Of a stretch of DNA of 45,986 nt, positions 1 through 7,588 are shown one piece after another. Below the pieces are notes generated by a model, which saw only the letters and a list, made by a program, of their open reading frames with translations, searched no databases and was not told the origin of the DNA. The DNA is taken from positions 1 through 45,986 of the forward strand of contig NZ_LGHK01000162.1 of NCBI RefSeq assembly GCF_001908235.1, written 5' to 3'. Both the position numbers and the translations under genes were made by a program. This DNA is from Bradyrhizobium sp. NAS96.2. Its GTDB lineage: Bacteria; Pseudomonadota; Alphaproteobacteria; Rhizobiales; Xanthobacteraceae. How positions within the stretch are numbered: position 1 is the stretch's first letter; the number at the start of each line of letters is the position of its first letter.

Positions 1-72
1 TGAAGAGCCGATCGCGATCTTGCTCAGGAGCAGTCCAGGCAGACTGTGGTGCAAACGATCCGACGATCGACC

Positions 73-104
73 GGCTCGATCCGGGTGGCCACCCGGATCG
101 AGCC
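73..104. repeat. Perfect 32-bp palindrome
   Basis: The 16 bases from 73 (ggctcgatccgggtgg) are followed directly by their exact reverse complement, ending at 104. There is no spacer, so RNA of either strand could fold into a long GC-rich hairpin with a minimal loop. No T-run follows on either side, so it is not a standard intrinsic terminator. It could be a repeat-family element, a binding site for a dimeric protein, or the 3' structure of a gene to the left of the window. Confidence 0.85.
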
Positions 105-148
105 ATTCCTTGCGGAACGCAACAAAGATAGCAGAGCCTTCCAGTACA

Positions 149-241
149 AGGTGCGAGCGGAGCGAGCCTCGAAGGATGAATCGGCCCCGCTGGTGGCCGT
201 CGATCCTTCGAGGCTCGCAAGGGCTCGCACCTCAGGATGAC
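149..241. repeat. Intergenic palindromic repeat, family A, copy 1
   Basis: Outer arms 149-158 and 223-232 are exact reverse complements (aggtgcgagc / gctcgcacct). Inner arms around 162-176 and 203-218 also pair (core cctcgaaggat / atccttcgagg). The central part (ctggtggccg near 190-199) and the tail (ctcaggatgacg) recur at 11425-11555 in the same orientation, which identifies a dispersed family. Such elements are common between genes in Bradyrhizobium; that placement is from general knowledge. Confidence 0.8.
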
Positions 242-372
242 GGTCTGATGGCAAGGCATGTTCAGCTAGAATTCCGGCTTTGAAGAATTCAATTCGTGTT
301 CCCGTGCTGTGTCACACAACCGCACGCAGACGACTTTCGGATAGCTTGCGTCACAGGCTCGATCGACTACCC

Positions 373-384
373 TTGGTATACAAG
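373..384. promoter_or_regulatory. Possible GntR/FadR-type operator
   Basis: The sequence ttggtatacaag centres on the palindrome gtatac and resembles the TNGTNNNACNA-like sites of the FadR branch of GntR regulators. It sits about 40 bases before the ABC permease start, a sensible operator position. No GntR gene is visible in the window, so the match rests on sequence alone and could be chance. Confidence 0.3.
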
Positions 385-411
385 CAGGGCCGACGTCAGA
401 TCGGGCCGCAA

Positions 412-417
412 GAGGGA
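412..417 (+). promoter_or_regulatory. Ribosome binding site supporting a TTG start
   Basis: A purine-rich gaggga lies 8 bases before TTG at 426. The in-frame ATG at 459 has no such sequence before it. This favours the TTG as the start of the ABC permease, although the ATG would also give a complete protein. Confidence 0.5.
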
Positions 418-425
418 AGAGCGCA

Positions 426-2201
426 TTGCACGGACAGGCCGACCGGCGTAGCGAAGCCATGCGAAGCGCCGGTGAGAGAACCCGGCGCCGCGCATTCGCC
501 GGCCTCTGGGTCGCGGCATTGCTGGCGATCCTCACCTTCCTGGTCATCTATCCCGTCCTGATGCTGCTGCTCGGCGCGCTCACCGACACCAATCCGGTGG
601 TCGACGGCATCCGTCTCAGCCTCAGTCATCTGTCGATCGCCAATTTCCTTGCCGTGCTTGCCAATCCGAATGTGGGGGAAGCGCTGCTCAACACGCTGAT
701 CGCCTGCGGCGGGGGCACGCTCATCGCGGTCGCGATCGGGCTGCTGTTCTCCTGGATCGTGGTTCGCACCAACACGCCGTTCAAGGGCTTCATCGCCGCG
801 GCCAGCATCCTGCCGCTGTTCGCGCCGCCGCTGGTGGCGGGCGTGGCCTGGGCCATCCTCGGCTCGCCCAAGACCGGGCTGATCAACACGATGTTCAAGT
901 GGATGGGCTCGGACCTCCGCATCGATCTCTATTCGATGTGGGGCCTGGTGTTCGTGTTCGGCATCTACTACGCGCCCTATGTCTACATGTTCACCTCGTC
1001 GGCGCTGCGCAACATGGACCCGAGCCTGGAGGAGGCCGCGGAAATCTCCGGCGCCAGCCCGTTCGCCACCCTGTTCACGGTGACGTTCCCGCTGATCATG
1101 CCGGCGATCGTTTCGGGCATGCTGCTATCGTTCATCGTGATGCTCGGCATCTACGGCATCCCGGCCGTGCTCGGCGCGCCGACCAATTTGAACGTGCTGA
1201 CGACCTACATCTTCAAGCTCACCAACTGGTCGCCGCCGCTTTACAACACCGCAGCCGCCGTCGCGATCATCCTGATGGTGGTCACGGGGCTGCTGGTCTA
1301 TCTGCAGCAGAAATTGCTGAGCGGGCGCAGCTACACCACCGTCGCGGGCAAGGCGTTCCGGCCGCGCAACCTCGATCTCGGGCCGTGGCGCTGGCTGACC
1401 TTCGCGCTCGGGATCGTCTATCTCCTCGTCGTCGTGGTGCTGCCCTCGCTGGCATTGATCGTCGCGGCGTTCCGCAAGTTCATGTTCATCCGCGACGCGG
1501 CCAGCCTGTTCGACATGCGGCAATACTCGCTGATGCATTTCGAGAGCATCTTCGACAATCCGCTGACCTTGAAGTCGATCTACAACGCGATCGAGGTCGG
1601 AATCATCACCGCCGTTGTCGGCGGCGCGCTGGCCTTTGCGATCGGATACACCATCCATCGAACCCGCGTCGCCGGGCGCGGCGCCATCGACCTGATCTCG
1701 ACGCTGCCGGTCGCGATCCCAGGCCTCGTCGTCGGCGTCGCCTATCTCTGGGCCTGGATCGGCGTGCCCGGCGGGCTTTACGGCACGATCTGGATTCTCG
1801 CGCTGGCCTTCATCGCGCGCTTCATGCCCGACACCGTGAAGGCGCTGTCGACCTCGTTCCTGCAGATCCACCGCGAACTCGAGGAGGCCGCCTGGGTCTG
1901 CGGCCGGGGCATGCTCGGCACCATCGCGACGATCGTGCTGCCGCTGGCGCGCCCGGGCGTGTTGGCGTCGATGACGCTGCTGTTCGTGCTGGCGATCCGC
2001 GAGCTCGGCTCGTCGCTGTTCCTCTACACGAGCAACACCATGGTGATGTCGGTGCTGCTGCTCGACTACTACGAGGGCGGCAATATCGGCAAGACCGCGG
2101 CCTTCAGCCTGGTGCAGACGGTGCTGCTCGGGGTCCTGATCGGCGGCGCCAACTGGCTGTCGCGCGGGTCCGCACAGCGCAACGTCGCACGGACCGGATA
2201 A
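426..2201 (+). CDS. ABC importer permease, fused double-domain (Fe3+/thiamine/spermidine type)
   Basis: This inner-membrane protein of 591 residues should form the whole channel of a binding-protein-dependent importer. It has many hydrophobic segments, beginning near residues 24-52, and two cytoplasmic EAA loops that contact the ATPase: EEAAEISGASPF near 202-213 and EEAAWVCGRG near 486. Two EAA loops in one chain mark the FbpB-type architecture, in which two permease domains are fused. The next two genes supply a binding protein (18 bases on) and an ATPase, so the three should form one operon. The substrate cannot be read from the sequence; the FbpB family carries ferric iron, but relatives carry organic anions. 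The start is TTG 426, chosen for its ribosome binding site; ATG 459 is the alternative. Confidence 0.88.
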   Translation: MHGQADRRSEAMRSAGERTRRRAFAGLWVAALLAILTFLVIYPVLMLLLGALTDTNPVVDGIRLSLSHLSIANFLAVLANPNVGEALLNTLIACGGGTLIAVAIGLLFSWIVVRTNTPFKGFIAAASILPLFAPPLVAGVAWAILGSPKTGLINTMFKWMGSDLRIDLYSMWGLVFVFGIYYAPYVYMFTSSALRNMDPSLEEAAEISGASPFATLFTVTFPLIMPAIVSGMLLSFIVMLGIYGIPAVLGAPTNLNVLTTYIFKLTNWSPPLYNTAAAVAIILMVVTGLLVYLQQKLLSGRSYTTVAGKAFRPRNLDLGPWRWLTFALGIVYLLVVVVLPSLALIVAAFRKFMFIRDAASLFDMRQYSLMHFESIFDNPLTLKSIYNAIEVGIITAVVGGALAFAIGYTIHRTRVAGRGAIDLISTLPVAIPGLVVGVAYLWAWIGVPGGLYGTIWILALAFIARFMPDTVKALSTSFLQIHRELEEAAWVCGRGMLGTIATIVLPLARPGVLASMTLLFVLAIRELGSSLFLYTSNTMVMSVLLLDYYEGGNIGKTAAFSLVQTVLLGVLIGGANWLSRGSAQRNVARTG

Positions 2202-2225
2202 CAATAAACGAGGGGAGGATTGGCG

Positions 2226-3251
2226 ATGGACAGACGGACCTTCACCACACTGGCGCTGGCAAGCTTGGCGACGCTTGCGTTGGCGCCGGCGGCACGGGCG
2301 CAGGAGTTCGGCTCGGCGGAGCTGATCGCGGCGGCCAAGTCCGAAGGCAAGCTCGTCTACTACACGGCGAACTTCGCCGAGATCGAACAGCAGGTGATCA
2401 AGGCCTTCAACAAGCGCTTTCCCGAGATCACGGTCGAGATGGTCCGCGCGCCCGGCGGCCAACTCATCACCCGCGTGAAGACCGAGGCTGCGGCCGGCAA
2501 GCTGATCGCCGACGTCGTCGACCACTCCGATCGCGCGCTGATGCGGCCACTGGAAGATCTGTTCCAGGACTACGCGCCACCGAATGCGGCCGACTACGAT
2601 CCGCATGCACTGATCTCACCGAAGCTGTGGCCGCGCGCCACCATCGCCTGGTCGATCGCCTACAACACGGAGCTGGTGAAGGATCCGCCGAAATCCTGGA
2701 TGGACCTGACCAAGCCGCAATATGACAAGCTGATCGGCCAGGTGTTCGCGCAGTCCGGCGGCACCACTTGGACACGGATCATGTTCGAACGCCAGGTGCT
2801 CGGCGAAGACTATTGGGCGAAGCAGGCGGCGACCCATCCGGTGCTCTATCCCTCCGGCGCGCCGACCGCCGACGCGCTGGTGCGCGGCGAGATCGCGATC
2901 GCGCCGCTGCTCTACAACGTGGCCTATCAAAAGAAGAAGGACGGCGCGCCGATCGAAATCTTCTTTCCGCCGGAGGGAGCTCCGGTCAATCCCTACGCAA
3001 GCGGCATTCCGAAGACGGCCGCCCATCCCAATGCGGCCAAGCTGTTCCTGAACTGGTGCCTGTCGAAGGAGGGGCAGACCTTCATGGTCAAGGAGCTCGG
3101 CAATCTCACCTCGTTGAAGGAGCCGCCGGCGTTCCCGGAGGGATTCGATCCCAAGGTGGTCAAGCTCTGGTATCCGAACTTCGACGACTACGTGAAGCTG
3201 CACGCGGCGTGGGTTGCGGACTGGGACAAGACGTTTGGTTACCGGCAATAG
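2226..3251 (+). CDS. ABC importer periplasmic binding protein, family 1
   Basis: A solute-binding protein of 341 residues for the importer encoded on both sides of it. It opens with a twin-arginine-like export signal (DRRTFTTLALAS) and a likely cleavage after ARA at residue 25. The mature part starts in the manner of FbpA/AfuA-type proteins (ELIAAAKSEGKLVYYTANF). The ATG at 2226 is chosen because aggggagg (2211-2218) lies 7 bases before it; the TTG at 2220 is too close to that site. The gene order permease, binding protein, ATPase is less usual than binding protein first. The ligand may be ferric iron or an organic anion; I cannot tell which, because the tyrosine ligands typical of iron binders were not aligned. 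Confidence 0.87.
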   Translation: MDRRTFTTLALASLATLALAPAARAQEFGSAELIAAAKSEGKLVYYTANFAEIEQQVIKAFNKRFPEITVEMVRAPGGQLITRVKTEAAAGKLIADVVDHSDRALMRPLEDLFQDYAPPNAADYDPHALISPKLWPRATIAWSIAYNTELVKDPPKSWMDLTKPQYDKLIGQVFAQSGGTTWTRIMFERQVLGEDYWAKQAATHPVLYPSGAPTADALVRGEIAIAPLLYNVAYQKKKDGAPIEIFFPPEGAPVNPYASGIPKTAAHPNAAKLFLNWCLSKEGQTFMVKELGNLTSLKEPPAFPEGFDPKVVKLWYPNFDDYVKLHAAWVADWDKTFGYRQ

Positions 3252-3266
3252 GCGGCGAGGCCAGCG

Positions 3267-4370
3267 ATGACGGCGACGCTCGAAGTCACCGATCTCAGGA
3301 AGCAGTTTGCGATCGGCCGCCCGGCGATCGATGGCGTCAGCTTTGGCGTGCCGGCCGGCGAGATCGTGGTGCTGCTCGGGCCGTCCGGTTGCGGCAAGAC
3401 CACGACGCTGCGCTGCGTCGCCGGGCTCGAGCATCCGACCGGTGGCGAGATCGGCATTTCCGGGCGGGTGGTGTCGTCGCCGGCGCGCGGCGTCCTGGTG
3501 CCGCCGCGCGCGCGTAACCTCGGCATGGTATTCCAGTCCTATGCGGTGTGGCCGCACATGACGGTGCGGCAGAACGTGATCTATCCGCTGAAGCACCGCA
3601 CGGTCGGGCGCACCGATGCCGCCCGCATGGTCGAGGAGGCGCTGGCGCTGGTTGGACTGTCCGACTATGCCGACCGGCCGGTGGTGGCGCTGTCGGGCGG
3701 GCAGATGCAGCGCGTCGCGCTGGCGCGCAGCATGGTGTACCGGCCGCAACTCTTGCTGCTCGACGAGCCGCTGTCGAACCTCGATGCCAAATTGCGCCTG
3801 CGGTTGCGCGACGACCTCCGCGTCATTCTCAAGCAGACCGGAATGACCGCGCTCTATGTCACCCATGACCAGGCCGAGGCGGTCGTGCTCGGCGATCGGA
3901 TCGGCGTCATGCGCGACGGCAAGCTGTTGCAGATGGACACGCCCGACGTGATCTACAACCGCCCGGCCGATCTGTTCGTGGCCAATTTCACCGGCGCGAC
4001 CAACGAGCTCGCCGGCACGCTCGTCGGATGCAACGGCAAGTATGGCGTGGTCGATTTCGGCGATGGCCGACAGGGTGAGGTTGCCCTGTGCCAGACGCTG
4101 GCGCCTGACGAGAAGGTGCGGATCGCGCTGCGGCCCGAGAACATCGCGATCGGCCGGCCCGACGGCGCCAACACATTTTCGGCGAAGGTGCTCGACCGCC
4201 GCTACCAGGGCACGCAGACCGCCTACGGCATCGAGCTGTTCGGCAAACGGCTGGAAGCGATCGAGCTCGGCACCGCCGCGCGCCATCAGGTCGGCGTCGA
4301 GGCGCAAGTCGCGTTGCCGCGCGAATGCCTGTGGGCCTATCGCGACACCGGGCCGTCATCGCAGGACTAA
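3267..4370 (+). CDS. ABC importer ATP-binding protein (FbpC/PotA type)
   Basis: The energising subunit of the importer at 426-3251, 367 residues and cytoplasmic. Walker A is GPSGCGKTT (residues 38-46), the signature LSGGQMQR starts near 142, Walker B LLLLDEP lies near 162-168 and the switch histidine is in YVTHDQ near 197-202. Residues after about 240 form the extra C-terminal (TOBE-like) domain found in PotA, FbpC and MalK relatives; it includes RIALRPENIAIG. It begins 15 bases after the binding-protein stop, so it is probably co-transcribed. It ends 7 bases from the convergent TctC-type gene, with no clear terminator between them. Confidence 0.9.
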   Translation: MTATLEVTDLRKQFAIGRPAIDGVSFGVPAGEIVVLLGPSGCGKTTTLRCVAGLEHPTGGEIGISGRVVSSPARGVLVPPRARNLGMVFQSYAVWPHMTVRQNVIYPLKHRTVGRTDAARMVEEALALVGLSDYADRPVVALSGGQMQRVALARSMVYRPQLLLLDEPLSNLDAKLRLRLRDDLRVILKQTGMTALYVTHDQAEAVVLGDRIGVMRDGKLLQMDTPDVIYNRPADLFVANFTGATNELAGTLVGCNGKYGVVDFGDGRQGEVALCQTLAPDEKVRIALRPENIAIGRPDGANTFSAKVLDRRYQGTQTAYGIELFGKRLEAIELGTAARHQVGVEAQVALPRECLWAYRDTGPSSQD

Positions 4371-4377
4371 CTTGAAT

Positions 4378-5358
4378 CTACTGCAACGCCATTCCAGATG
4401 TCTTGATCACCGTCGTCAGCTTCTGCTGATCGGCGTTCATCAGCACGGCGAGCTCATCGAGTGACATCGGCTTGCCCGGGATGTTGGCGATCGAGAGTTG
4501 TCGTTGCACGTCGGGGTTCTGCAACGCCTTGTTGATCGCCGCATTGATCTTCGCAAGCAGCGGCGCCGGCGTCGCGGCCGGGACGTAAATGCCGTACCAG
4601 GGAACGTAGGCGGCCTCGGCAAAGCCGGCTTCCGCGATCGTCGGAACGTCCGGCAGGTCGGCGACGCGTTTGTCGGTGAACATCGCGAGCGGCTTGACGC
4701 TGCCGGCCTTGATGTGCGGCAGCGCGAGTTCGAGCGAGACGATCTCGAAATGCATCAGGTTGGTCATCAGGTCGATCAGCGCCTGCGGTTGGCCCTTGTA
4801 GCCGACATTGGTCAGCTTGATGCCGGCGACCTGAAACAGTTTCTGCGCGCTGAGGTCGATCGACGATCCGGTACCGGGATTGCCGAAGTTGAATTCTCCG
4901 GGCTGCTTGCGCGCCAGCTCGACGAATTCGCCGATCGTCTTCACCGGCATCGACGGATGCACCAGCGCCACGCTTTGATTCCAGACCGCAAGGCCGACGC
5001 ACGTGAAGTCCTTGGCTGCGTTCCAGCCGGCATCCTTGTAGAGGTCGGGGTTGACCAGCAAAGCGGGGCCGGTGACGAGCCAGGTGTAGCCGTCCGGCTC
5101 GCTGCGCGCGACCGCAGCGGTGCCGATATTGCTGTTGCCGCCGGGGCGCGCCTCCACCACGACGGTCTGCTTCCAGTCGCGGCCGACCTGCTCGGTCACG
5201 GCGCGCGCGACGATATCGACGATGCCGCCGGCAGGGTAGGGCACGATGATGTGGATCGGCCGGCTCGGATAATTGTCCTGCGCCCGCACGCCGATGCTGC
5301 CGCACAGCGCCGTGATCGTGCCCGCGAGCAAGGCGATCGCGGTCGTGATGCCACGCAT
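4378..5358 (-). CDS. Tripartite tricarboxylate transporter (TctC/Bug) binding protein
   Basis: A periplasmic binding protein of 326 residues with an export signal ending in VRAQ (about residue 27). It has the Bug-family opening YPSRPIHIIVPYPAGGIVD, in which the PxGG turn contacts the carboxylate ligand. Members of this family bind organic acids, often aromatic or dicarboxylic, and many are orphans. No TctA or TctB membrane partner is encoded here, so this is an orphan or shares a carrier elsewhere. A strong ribosome binding site (ggggaggga) precedes ATG 5358. It lies 45 bases downstream of the IclR gene on the same strand, so the regulator and this binding protein may share a transcript. Confidence 0.9.
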   Translation of the reverse strand: MRGITTAIALLAGTITALCGSIGVRAQDNYPSRPIHIIVPYPAGGIVDIVARAVTEQVGRDWKQTVVVEARPGGNSNIGTAAVARSEPDGYTWLVTGPALLVNPDLYKDAGWNAAKDFTCVGLAVWNQSVALVHPSMPVKTIGEFVELARKQPGEFNFGNPGTGSSIDLSAQKLFQVAGIKLTNVGYKGQPQALIDLMTNLMHFEIVSLELALPHIKAGSVKPLAMFTDKRVADLPDVPTIAEAGFAEAAYVPWYGIYVPAATPAPLLAKINAAINKALQNPDVQRQLSIANIPGKPMSLDELAVLMNADQQKLTTVIKTSGMALQ

Positions 5359-5403
5359 GTCTCCCTCCCCAGATGTGCCGCATCGTTCGTTGCGATGCGT
5401 GTT

Positions 5404-6192
5404 CTAGTAATTCGTCACCAGCGAGCGGATGCTGCGGGCGAGCCCGAGGATACGCGGCCCGCATTCGCGCTCGATCTGCTCGGCGCTGAAGCGGAACGAG
5501 GGGATGCCGCAATTGACCGACAGGCATTCGCCGGCGGGCGTGCGATACAGTGGCGCGGCGACGCCGAAAATTTCGCGCCGCCATTCGCCGAGCGAGACGG
5601 CGAAGCCGCGCTCGTTGCAGAGCTCGATGTCCGGCAGCGTGCGCCGCTCGACATAGTCGAGCTCCTCGGGGCGTTCGGCCTTGACGCGCGCGACATAGGC
5701 GTCGCGTTCCTCCTTGGTGAACAGTGACAGCAGCGCGCGCCCGACCGCGGTCGGCGCCAACGAGGAGACGAAGCCGACGTCAGGCACGTGCGGCACCGCG
5801 TCCGTGGTGCGCAGCGTCTCGACATAGATGAAGTCGAGCCCAAACGGCATCGCGATCGACACCGTGCCGCCGGTGTAGGCAGCGAAGTCGCGCATCAGCG
5901 GACGCGCGAGCTGGCGGACCTTGAGCGACGACAGCACCGGATAGGCGGCGGCCAGCACGCCCAGCCCGAGCACGAAGCGGCCCTTGGGGTCGCGCCTGAG
6001 ATAGCCGAGCTGCTCCAACGTGTAGGTCAGGCGCGAGACGGTCGGCCGCGACAGGCCGGTGTGTTCGGCAAGCTCCGCATTCGACAGCGGACCTGCGTGG
6101 TTGCGGAAGGCGGCCAGCACATCGAGCCCGTGCGCCAGGGTGGTCGCAAAGGACGGATCGGTCTGGGGTTCGAGCGAGGACAATGCCGCCAT
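5404..6192 (-). CDS. IclR-family transcriptional regulator
   Basis: A DNA-binding regulator of 262 residues, the normal IclR length. The N-terminal winged helix spans about residues 15-75, with recognition helix GLSRPTVSRLTYTLEQLGYL. The rest is the effector-binding domain (for example SIAMPFGLDFIYVETLRT). The frame stays open upstream to 6522, but ATG 6192 gives the family length and keeps the divergent promoter region free. It faces the acyl-CoA dehydrogenase gene across a 103-base gap that carries a nested dyad (6229-6261), as expected for an IclR regulator that controls its divergent catabolic genes. Small aromatic or fatty-acid-like effectors are common for the family; the one used here is unknown. 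Confidence 0.9.
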   Translation of the reverse strand: MAALSSLEPQTDPSFATTLAHGLDVLAAFRNHAGPLSNAELAEHTGLSRPTVSRLTYTLEQLGYLRRDPKGRFVLGLGVLAAAYPVLSSLKVRQLARPLMRDFAAYTGGTVSIAMPFGLDFIYVETLRTTDAVPHVPDVGFVSSLAPTAVGRALLSLFTKEERDAYVARVKAERPEELDYVERRTLPDIELCNERGFAVSLGEWRREIFGVAAPLYRTPAGECLSVNCGIPSFRFSAEQIERECGPRILGLARSIRSLVTNY

Positions 6193-6228
6193 ACGAAATA
6201 ATGGTCCTAAAGAGGCATAAATGTCAAC

Positions 6229-6261
6229 ATATCGAAATGAATTTGCAAATCGTTTCGATAT
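6229..6261. promoter_or_regulatory. Nested palindrome, probable IclR operator
   Basis: The arms atatcgaaa (6229-6237) and tttcgatat (6253-6261) are exact reverse complements. They enclose a second perfect palindrome, atttgcaaat, at 6241-6250. The element sits in the gap between the divergent IclR and acyl-CoA dehydrogenase starts and is AT-rich compared with its surroundings. Position and symmetry suit autoregulation and control of the divergent genes. Assignment to this particular regulator is inference. Confidence 0.6.
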
Positions 6262-6295
6262 AGGCTTATCTCTCGCCCAAAAGGCGGGAGGCGGT

Positions 6296-7541
6296 ATGGA
6301 TTTCGATCTGTCCGAACGATCGGAGCGTTGGCGGCGGGATCTGTCGGCCTTCTTCGAGAAGGAGGTGCTGCCGCGCCATCGCGCCTGGCTCGACCACGTC
6401 CGCGCGCAGAGCGACGCGCCGTCCTTCATGGCCGAGCTGCAGCAGAAAGCCCGCGCCGCCGGCCTGTGGAATCTCGGCCTGCCTGAACTTGCCGATGATG
6501 AGCCGGGCACGCGGCTTTCCAATCTCGACTACGCGCCGCTGGCGGAGATCATGGGGCGGCTGTTCTGGGCGCCGGAGGTGTTCAACTGCCAGGCGCCCGA
6601 TGTGCCGAACATGATCGCGTTGCAGAATTACGCGACGCCGGAACAGAAGAAGCGCTGGCTGATACCGCTGCTCAACGCCGAGACGCGCTCCGCCTTCGGC
6701 ATGACCGAGCCCGATGTCGCCTCGTCCGATGCCACCAACATCGCGACAAGGATGGTGCGCGACGGCGACCACTACGTCATCAACGGCCGCAAATGGTTCA
6801 TCACCGGCGCCGCGGATCCGCGCTGCAGCTTCCTGATCGTAATGGGGGGTGACGGATGCCTCTGCCGAGCGCACCAGCCGGCATTCCTGCATCATCGTGC
6901 CGATGGATGCACCCGGCGTGCGGCTGGTGCGGCGGCTGCGCTGGATGGGCTGCGAGGATCATGTCGCGCCGATCGGCGAGCTCGTGTTCGAGAATGTGCG
7001 GGTGCCGGCGGAAAACCTGCTCGGCGCCGAGGGCGAGGGGTTCAAGGTCGCGCAGGTCCGGCTTGGCCCGGCGCGCATCCACCACTGCATGCGCTCGATC
7101 GGGCTGTGCGAGCTGCTGATCGAGTTGATGATGGCGCGCGCCGCAGAGCGCAGCGCATTCGGCCGCACCGTGATCCAGTACGACACCGTGCAGCGCTGGA
7201 TCGCCGAAGCCCGCGTCGAGCTGGAGCAGGCGCGGCTGCTCGCGTATCGCTGCGCCTGGCGGCTCGATCAGGCCGGCCATCACGGCGCCTGGCGCGACGT
7301 CTCGCTGATCAAGGTCGCGGTGCCGGCGATGCTGCAGAAGATCGCCGACCGCGCCATGCAGGTGTTCGGCGCGATGGGCGGCTCCGACGACACGCCGATC
7401 CATCAGGCGCTGGCCTGGGGGCGGCTGCTCCGGATCGGCGACGGGCCCGACGAGGTGCATCTGCGGCAGATCTTCCGGATGGAGCCGATGCCGGACTGGT
7501 CGATCGCCAACTCGCCCTATCTTGCTGCACATCCCGCCTGA
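6296..7541 (+). pseudogene. Acyl-CoA dehydrogenase, frameshifted at a G6 run
   Basis: Two adjoining frames together encode one acyl-CoA dehydrogenase of about 414 residues. The first half (from ATG 6296, after gggagg) contains FGMTEPDVASSDATN and INGRKWFITGAADP; the second contains GCEDHVAPIGELVFENVRVP, RSAFGRTVIQYDTVQ and the C-terminal IGDGPDEVHLRQI. The frame changes at the run of six G at 6844-6849: dropping one G restores continuous family sequence (FLIVMG then VTDASAERT). As written, translation enters the wrong frame and loses the C-terminal helical domain, so the enzyme should be inactive. The cause may be a real mutation, slippage-based variation or a sequencing error. The enzyme would introduce an alpha,beta double bond into an acyl-CoA using FAD. 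It begins the plus-strand group facing the IclR gene. Confidence 0.85.
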
Positions 7542-7588
7542 GCGCCGCTAGAGTATCCACCGAATTTCCCTGAACGAGGCGCCTTCCG

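Larger units (their letters stand above)
1..425. other. Non-coding stretch upstream of the first ABC operon
   Basis: I see no convincing gene here; the short reading frames on both strands run through inverted repeats. The stretch holds a perfect palindrome (73-104), a long imperfect inverted repeat (149-232, ending in a conserved tail to 241), a GntR/FadR-like dyad (373-384) and the ribosome binding site of the first gene (412-417). The upstream neighbour lies outside the window. Confidence 0.6.

Noticed and set aside
899..2725. Plus-strand open frame of 608 codons overlapping the first permease and binding protein
   Set aside because: It is an out-of-frame shadow, Arg-rich, without motifs, and crosses the boundary of two recognisable genes.
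6221..6295. Earlier start for the acyl-CoA dehydrogenase at 6221
   Set aside because: It would translate through the palindromic operator and add residues not seen in the family; ATG 6296 has a ribosome binding site and the normal N-terminus.
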